From Actinomycetes bacterium (GTDB taxonomy: Bacteria; Actinomycetota; Acidimicrobiia; Acidimicrobiales; Palsa-688): 5,618 bases of DNA. The stretch is taken from positions 1 to 5,618 of the forward strand of contig JAKAWM010000209.1 in NCBI GenBank assembly GCA_021827285.1, written 5' to 3'. A program made the translations under genes and the position numbers. This document shows positions 4,454 through 5,618 of the stretch, piece by piece. The notes beneath the pieces are model-generated. The model saw only the letters and a list, made by a program, of their open reading frames with translations. It had not been told where the DNA came from and ran no database searches. Position 1 is the first letter of the stretch; the number at the start of each line of letters is the position of its first letter.

Positions 4454-5509
4454 TTATTCCGCCTGTTCGCCCAGGTAGGAGGCTACTTCCGCGAGTGAGG
4501 CGATGTCGCACACCTCCCGAGCGAGAAGTGGTACCCGGGCAAATCTCACATCAGGTAGTGCGCCCGCCACCCGAGCCACCTGCTCGTCCTCGCTGGCGGC
4601 CACTTGTGCCAGCTCGTCCAGGTTCGCCACCAAAGGGCCCAAAGCCGACGATGCGAACCGGGCCGGGTCTGCGATAGGGGCGAAACGCGGGTAGCTGCGG
4701 TTGATGACCACCGCGTTCAGGGAGGCACCTGCCCCCTTGAGACGCACCACGAGGTGAAGAGCCTCATCTACGGCGTCGACCCGGGGAGAGCAAACGAGCA
4801 AGAAGGAGGTTTGTCCCGAGCGCAAGAGCTCGTTGGCTCGGTCGGCCCTCGCCCTGAACCCCGCCTCCATCCCATCGAACTGGCTGAAGAACTCCAAGGT
4901 ATCAGCCACCACCTGGCCCCCCGCCACCTTGGCGATGGTCCGCAGCATCAGATGAGCCCCCATTTCAAGCACCCGCACGCCGGCGCGGGTGGGCGTCATG
5001 AGCAGGCGGAACACCCGGTTGTCCAGCATTCTCACCAAGTGTGCAGGCGCCTCCAGGAAGTCGAGGGCATGCTGAGCAGGCGGTGTGTCGACGACCACGA
5101 GATCGAACCGCGGGTCTTGTTGCAGCTCGTAGAGCTTCTCGACTGCCATGTACTCCTGAGTGCCCGAAAGGGCGCCGGCAAGGTTGCGGTACAGGCGGTT
5201 GCGGAGGATGGCGTCGGCCTGGCTCGGGCTCGTGGCATAGCGGCTCACGAGCTGGTCGAAAGTACCCTGGGCATCCAGCATCACGGCCCAAAGCTGCCCC
5301 GGCCAATCCCCGGTTGGGGGGCTGACCAGGTGAGGTTCGTTGCCCAAGGTGTCCACGCCCAGCGCATCAGCCAACCGCCGGGCGGGGTCGATGGTCACGA
5401 CGCATGCCTTGAGACCACTTCGCGCCGCCTGCAGGGCCAGGGCCGCTGCGGCAGTTGTCTTCCCGACGCCTCCTGGCCCCACGCAGACGACGACCCTCGC
5501 CCCGCTCAT
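4454..5509 (-). CDS. ArsA/GET3-family ATPase, second gene of a tandem pair
   Basis: The 351-residue product is a P-loop ATPase of the SIMIBI class, ArsA/GET3 family. Visible motifs are the Walker A GPGGVGKTT (residues 11-19), switch I TIDPARRL (39-46), switch II DLVVVDTPP (136-144) and a base-contact strand NAVVINR. The ArsA signature is normally GKGGVGKT; the first Lys, which reaches across the dimer to the partner's nucleotide, is Pro12 here. The central helical region (FFSQFDGMEAGFRARAD and nearby) has no Cys cluster of the metal-binding sort, so arsenite transport is unlikely. Actinobacteria typically carry such genes in adjacent pairs (compare mycobacterial Rv3679-Rv3680), and this one overlaps the upstream copy by ATGA, so the two are co-translated and may form a heterodimer. 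Its true substrate is unknown. GGAG at 5514-5517, four bases before the ATG, supports the start. Confidence 0.88.
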   Translation of the reverse strand: MSGARVVVCVGPGGVGKTTAAAALALQAARSGLKACVVTIDPARRLADALGVDTLGNEPHLVSPPTGDWPGQLWAVMLDAQGTFDQLVSRYATSPSQADAILRNRLYRNLAGALSGTQEYMAVEKLYELQQDPRFDLVVVDTPPAQHALDFLEAPAHLVRMLDNRVFRLLMTPTRAGVRVLEMGAHLMLRTIAKVAGGQVVADTLEFFSQFDGMEAGFRARADRANELLRSGQTSFLLVCSPRVDAVDEALHLVVRLKGAGASLNAVVINRSYPRFAPIADPARFASSALGPLVANLDELAQVAASEDEQVARVAGALPDVRFARVPLLAREVCDIASLAEVASYLGEQAE

Positions 5510-5618
5510 GTTGCTCCGAGCGAGAGGCCGGCGATGCCCTCGGCCAGGGACTCCGTCAGGACATCGAGCTCCGCCGGCCCGAGGGCGGCGCTGAAGCAGA
5601 AGGGTAGCTCGATCTGGG
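5506..5618 (-). CDS. C-terminal end of the first ArsA/GET3-family ATPase (partial)
   Basis: A minus-strand frame enters from the right edge and encodes 36 residues, QIELPFCFSAALGPAELDVL and so on, ending LSLGAT with TGA at 5508-5506. The ELPF...F...LGxxELDxLTESLAEGI pattern resembles the C-terminus of the first member of actinobacterial ArsA-like pairs (last beta strand and closing helix). The ATG of the complete ATPase overlaps its stop (ATGA), the common layout of this pair. The assignment rests mainly on gene order, since the catalytic part lies outside the window. Confidence 0.65.
   Translation of the reverse strand, partial: QIELPFCFSAALGPAELDVLTESLAEGIAGLSLGAT

Noticed and set aside
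3965..4511. Minus-strand frames opposite the STAS gene
   Set aside because: The plus-strand STAS frame has a strong ribosome binding site and intact family motifs. The opposite frames show neither.

Overview
The window is GC-rich DNA (well above 60% by eye). Codons end mostly in G or C, GTG and TTG starts are used, and a tandem pair of ArsA-type ATPase genes, a stand-alone STAS protein and a small receiver protein are present. This points to an actinomycete (Actinomycetota), possibly one of the less-studied classes such as Acidimicrobiia. The genus cannot be read from the sequence.

The window has two parts. The left part (about 1-3294) looks like accessory, mobile-element-derived DNA. It holds the C-terminal tail of an unidentified gene (2-103). 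Next comes a 622-codon frame for a fragment of a surface or secreted protein (100-1968): one fibronectin type III-like domain and three copies of a two-cysteine beta repeat, separated by long Thr/Ser-rich linkers. That frame lacks a signal peptide and stops in the middle of the third repeat. An excisionase/MerR-like helix-turn-helix gene starts on its stop codon (1968-2435). Converging on it is a broken tyrosine integrase (2400-3192, minus strand) with one frameshift and no C-terminal catalytic residues. Between the integrase start and the tRNA lie helically phased TGGCACG repeats that look like integrase arm sites. The element abuts the 3' end of a tRNA-Pro(CGG) gene (3295-3372, minus strand), the usual integration target of this integrase class. 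The simplest reading is a decayed element at a tRNA-Pro locus, whose far end lies outside the window.

The right part (about 3295-5618) looks like chromosomal backbone. The tRNA-Pro lies 21 bp downstream of a small single-domain response regulator on the same strand. Transcribed divergently from that regulator across a region of about 170 bp is an anti-sigma-factor antagonist-like STAS protein with a strong ribosome binding site and a plausible promoter. Converging on the STAS gene are two ArsA/GET3-like ATPase genes on the minus strand. Only the last 36 codons of the first are in the window; the second is complete and overlaps it by ATGA. The receiver and STAS proteins are both signal-transduction parts, but nothing in the sequence shows that they act together.

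I did not find a clearly new multi-gene system. The most notable observations are the integrase remnant with its phased repeats beside tRNA-Pro, the surface-protein fragment that appears cut at both ends yet remains a single open frame, the ArsA protein lacking the signature lysine in its P-loop, and a fresh-looking 20-bp tandem duplication over the STAS stop codon.
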